From assembly GCA_025354075.1 (NCBI GenBank), contig JANXNO010000253.1, forward strand, positions 1-14,216: DNA of 14,216 nt. The letters run 5' to 3'. Of the stretch, positions 12,698 through 14,216 are shown one piece after another. The stretch is from Burkholderiales bacterium. GTDB lineage: Bacteria; Pseudomonadota; Gammaproteobacteria; Burkholderiales; Casimicrobiaceae. A program made the translations under genes and the position numbers. Each line of letters opens with the position of its first letter. The first letter of the stretch is position 1. Below the pieces are notes generated by a model. It was not told the DNA's origin, ran no database searches, and saw only the letters and a list, made by a program, of their open reading frames with translations.

Positions 12698-14216
12698 TTA
12701 ACCGCTGTTTTCGGCCTGAATGGCCCACAGCCGGGCGTACAGGCCCTGTGCAGCAAGAAGCTCCGCATGCGTGCCGCGCTCCGCGATGCGCCCCGAGTCC
12801 ATCACCAGGATGCAGTCGGCGTCAACGATGGTTGAAAGGCGGTGCGCGATGATCAGCGTGGTGCGCTCACGGCTGACCGCACGAATTTCGGCCTGAATCG
12901 CCTTTTCACTCTCCGAATCCAGCGCGGAGGTGGCCTCGTCGAACACCAGAATCGCCGGGTTTTTGAGCAACGCACGGGCGATAGCAACGCGCTGTTTTTC
13001 GCCGCCGGACAATTTGAGTCCGCGCTCACCGACCGGCGTCTGCAATCCCTGCGGCAATTTCTCGATGAACTGGTCGAGTCGTGCGGCGCGAATCACTGCG
13101 TTGAGCTGCTCGTCGGTCGCGGTCGGGAAGCCATAGCGCAGATTGAATTCAAGTGAATCGTTGAATAACACCGTGTCCTGCGGCACGATGCCGATGGCCG
13201 CACGCAGGCTCGCTTGCGTATAATCGCGAATGTCATGGCCATCGACGCGAATCACGCCGCTAGTGACGTCGTAGAAGCGAAACAGCAGCCGAGCCAGCGT
13301 GCTTTTGCCGCCACCGCTGGGGCCTACCACCGCGTACGTCTGACCAGCGGGAACGCGAAAATCCACGCCTTGCAAAATGATGCGATCCGGGTCATAGGCA
13401 AAGCGCACGTCGTCGAACACCACCTCGCCCGCCACCGATCCGTCAGCACCCAATGCCGTTGCGTTGGGTCGATCCGCAACCTCTTGATGCTCGTTCATCA
13501 AACCAAACATGCGCGCCATGTCGGTGAACGACTGGCGAATTTCGCGATAAATCACGCCGAGAAAATTGAGCGGCGCATAGAGTTGAATCAAAAATGCGTT
13601 CACCAGCACCAGGTCGCCCACCGTCATCTTGCCGGCAATCACACCATCAATGGCGCGCCACATCACAAGGCTCGCCCCGGCGGCGATGAACAGACTTTGC
13701 CCGAGGTTCAGCAGCGACAGTGAAGTCTGCGAGCGCACTGCGGCACGCTCCCAGTTTTGCAGGCTTTTGTCGTAACGCTCCGCTTCGAAACGCTCATTGC
13801 CGAAATATTTGACCGTCTCGTAATTGATCAGGCTGTCGATAGCTTTCGAGTTCGCTTTTGAATCGAGCTCGTTCATTTCCTTGCGAAAAGCAGTGCGCCA
13901 CTCTGTCACGGTGATGGTGTAGATGATGTAGCCGATTAGCGTGATCAGCGTGATGGTGACGAACGACCAGTCGTAGTTCCACGCGAGGATACTGGCGACC
14001 AGCGCGAGCTCAATCAACGTTGGCAGAATCGAAAACAGCAGATAGCTGATGAGGGAGGAGATGCCGCGCGTGCCGCGCTCAATGTCGCGCGTGAGTCCAC
14101 CGGTTTGTCGCGCGAGATGGAAGCGCAGAGACAATCGGTGCAGATGCTCGAACGTCTCCAGCGCGATGCGGCGCACAGTGCGTTGCGTCACTTTGGCGAA
14201 GAAAAATTCACGCAGC
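12698..14216 (-). CDS. Atm1-type (ABCB7/HMT1 class) ABC exporter, C-terminal part (runs off the right edge)
   Basis: The last 505 residues of a fused membrane-plus-ATPase half-transporter are visible; the N-terminal helices are outside. The membrane part contains LSLRFHLARQTGGLTRDIERGTRGI and INYETVKYFGNE, signatures of the Atm1 family, plus PLNFLGVIYREIRQSF at the substrate cavity. Motifs in fragment numbering: Walker A GPSGGGKST (298-306), Q-loop VPQD (344-347), signature LSGGEKQR (402-409), Walker B ILVFDE (422-427) and H-loop His458. Atm1 proteins export glutathione- or polysulfide-based sulfur or metal conjugates and support metal tolerance or iron-sulfur balance. The frame is open through 14215 with matching family sequence (LREFFFAKV), so the GTG at 14191 is internal, not the start. 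The gap of 346 bases to the M16 gene suggests separate transcription. Confidence 0.93.
   Translation of the reverse strand, partial: LREFFFAKVTQRTVRRIALETFEHLHRLSLRFHLARQTGGLTRDIERGTRGISSLISYLLFSILPTLIELALVASILAWNYDWSFVTITLITLIGYIIYTITVTEWRTAFRKEMNELDSKANSKAIDSLINYETVKYFGNERFEAERYDKSLQNWERAAVRSQTSLSLLNLGQSLFIAAGASLVMWRAIDGVIAGKMTVGDLVLVNAFLIQLYAPLNFLGVIYREIRQSFTDMARMFGLMNEHQEVADRPNATALGADGSVAGEVVFDDVRFAYDPDRIILQGVDFRVPAGQTYAVVGPSGGGKSTLARLLFRFYDVTSGVIRVDGHDIRDYTQASLRAAIGIVPQDTVLFNDSLEFNLRYGFPTATDEQLNAVIRAARLDQFIEKLPQGLQTPVGERGLKLSGGEKQRVAIARALLKNPAILVFDEATSALDSESEKAIQAEIRAVSRERTTLIIAHRLSTIVDADCILVMDSGRIAERGTHAELLAAQGLYARLWAIQAENSG

Noticed and set aside
14189..14191. GTG as the start codon of the Atm1-type exporter
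   Set aside because: The frame stays open to the window edge with family-like residues (LREFFFAKV) before it, and the fragment lacks the first membrane helices, so the true start is outside.

Overview
This window looks like ordinary chromosome from a moderately GC-rich proteobacterium, most likely a betaproteobacterium (Burkholderiales-like). That rests on family resemblance of the proteins and tightly packed operons with ATGA/GTGA stop-start overlaps; I could not run a database search. I see no rRNA, tRNA, CRISPR array, insertion sequence or phage gene.

Layout: (1) 1-249, minus: 5' end of a PAS-domain sensory gene running off the left edge. (2) 296-1468, plus: a CoxE-type von Willebrand A (VWA) protein, divergent from the PAS gene. 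(3) 1482-2106, plus: a hicA-hicB toxin-antitoxin pair with a perfect inverted repeat over its promoter and a probably leaderless toxin message. (4) 2122-4241, minus: kynU-kynA, two enzymes of tryptophan breakdown to anthranilate; the formamidase gene that should act between them is absent. (5) 4355-4795, plus: a four-helix CopD-like membrane protein, followed by a candidate terminator and about 240 bases of non-coding DNA holding consecutive inverted repeats. (6) 5100-9503, minus: a transporter gene (MFS) followed without a gap by ccmA-ccmB-ccmC-ccmD-ccmE-ccmG, the heme-export and heme-chaperone part of cytochrome c maturation System I plus its thioredoxin; ccmF and ccmH/ccmI, which perform ligation, are not here. 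A terminator-shaped hairpin sits right in front of the transporter start codon. (7) 9625-12351, minus: a secreted two-domain M16 zinc metallopeptidase. (8) 12698-14216, minus: an Atm1-type ABC exporter running off the right edge.

How they fit together: CcmA/B/C/D load heme onto CcmE in the periplasm, CcmG keeps apocytochrome cysteines reduced, and a ligase encoded elsewhere must finish the job. KynA and KynU bracket a missing hydrolytic step. HicA and HicB are a self-contained autoregulated module. I found no convincing wholly new system. The points most worth a second look are the incomplete ccm operon with its coupled transporter and leader hairpin, the hicAB promoter architecture, the Ser-for-Thr change in the KynA active-site loop, and the hairpin-rich spacer at 4926-5073.
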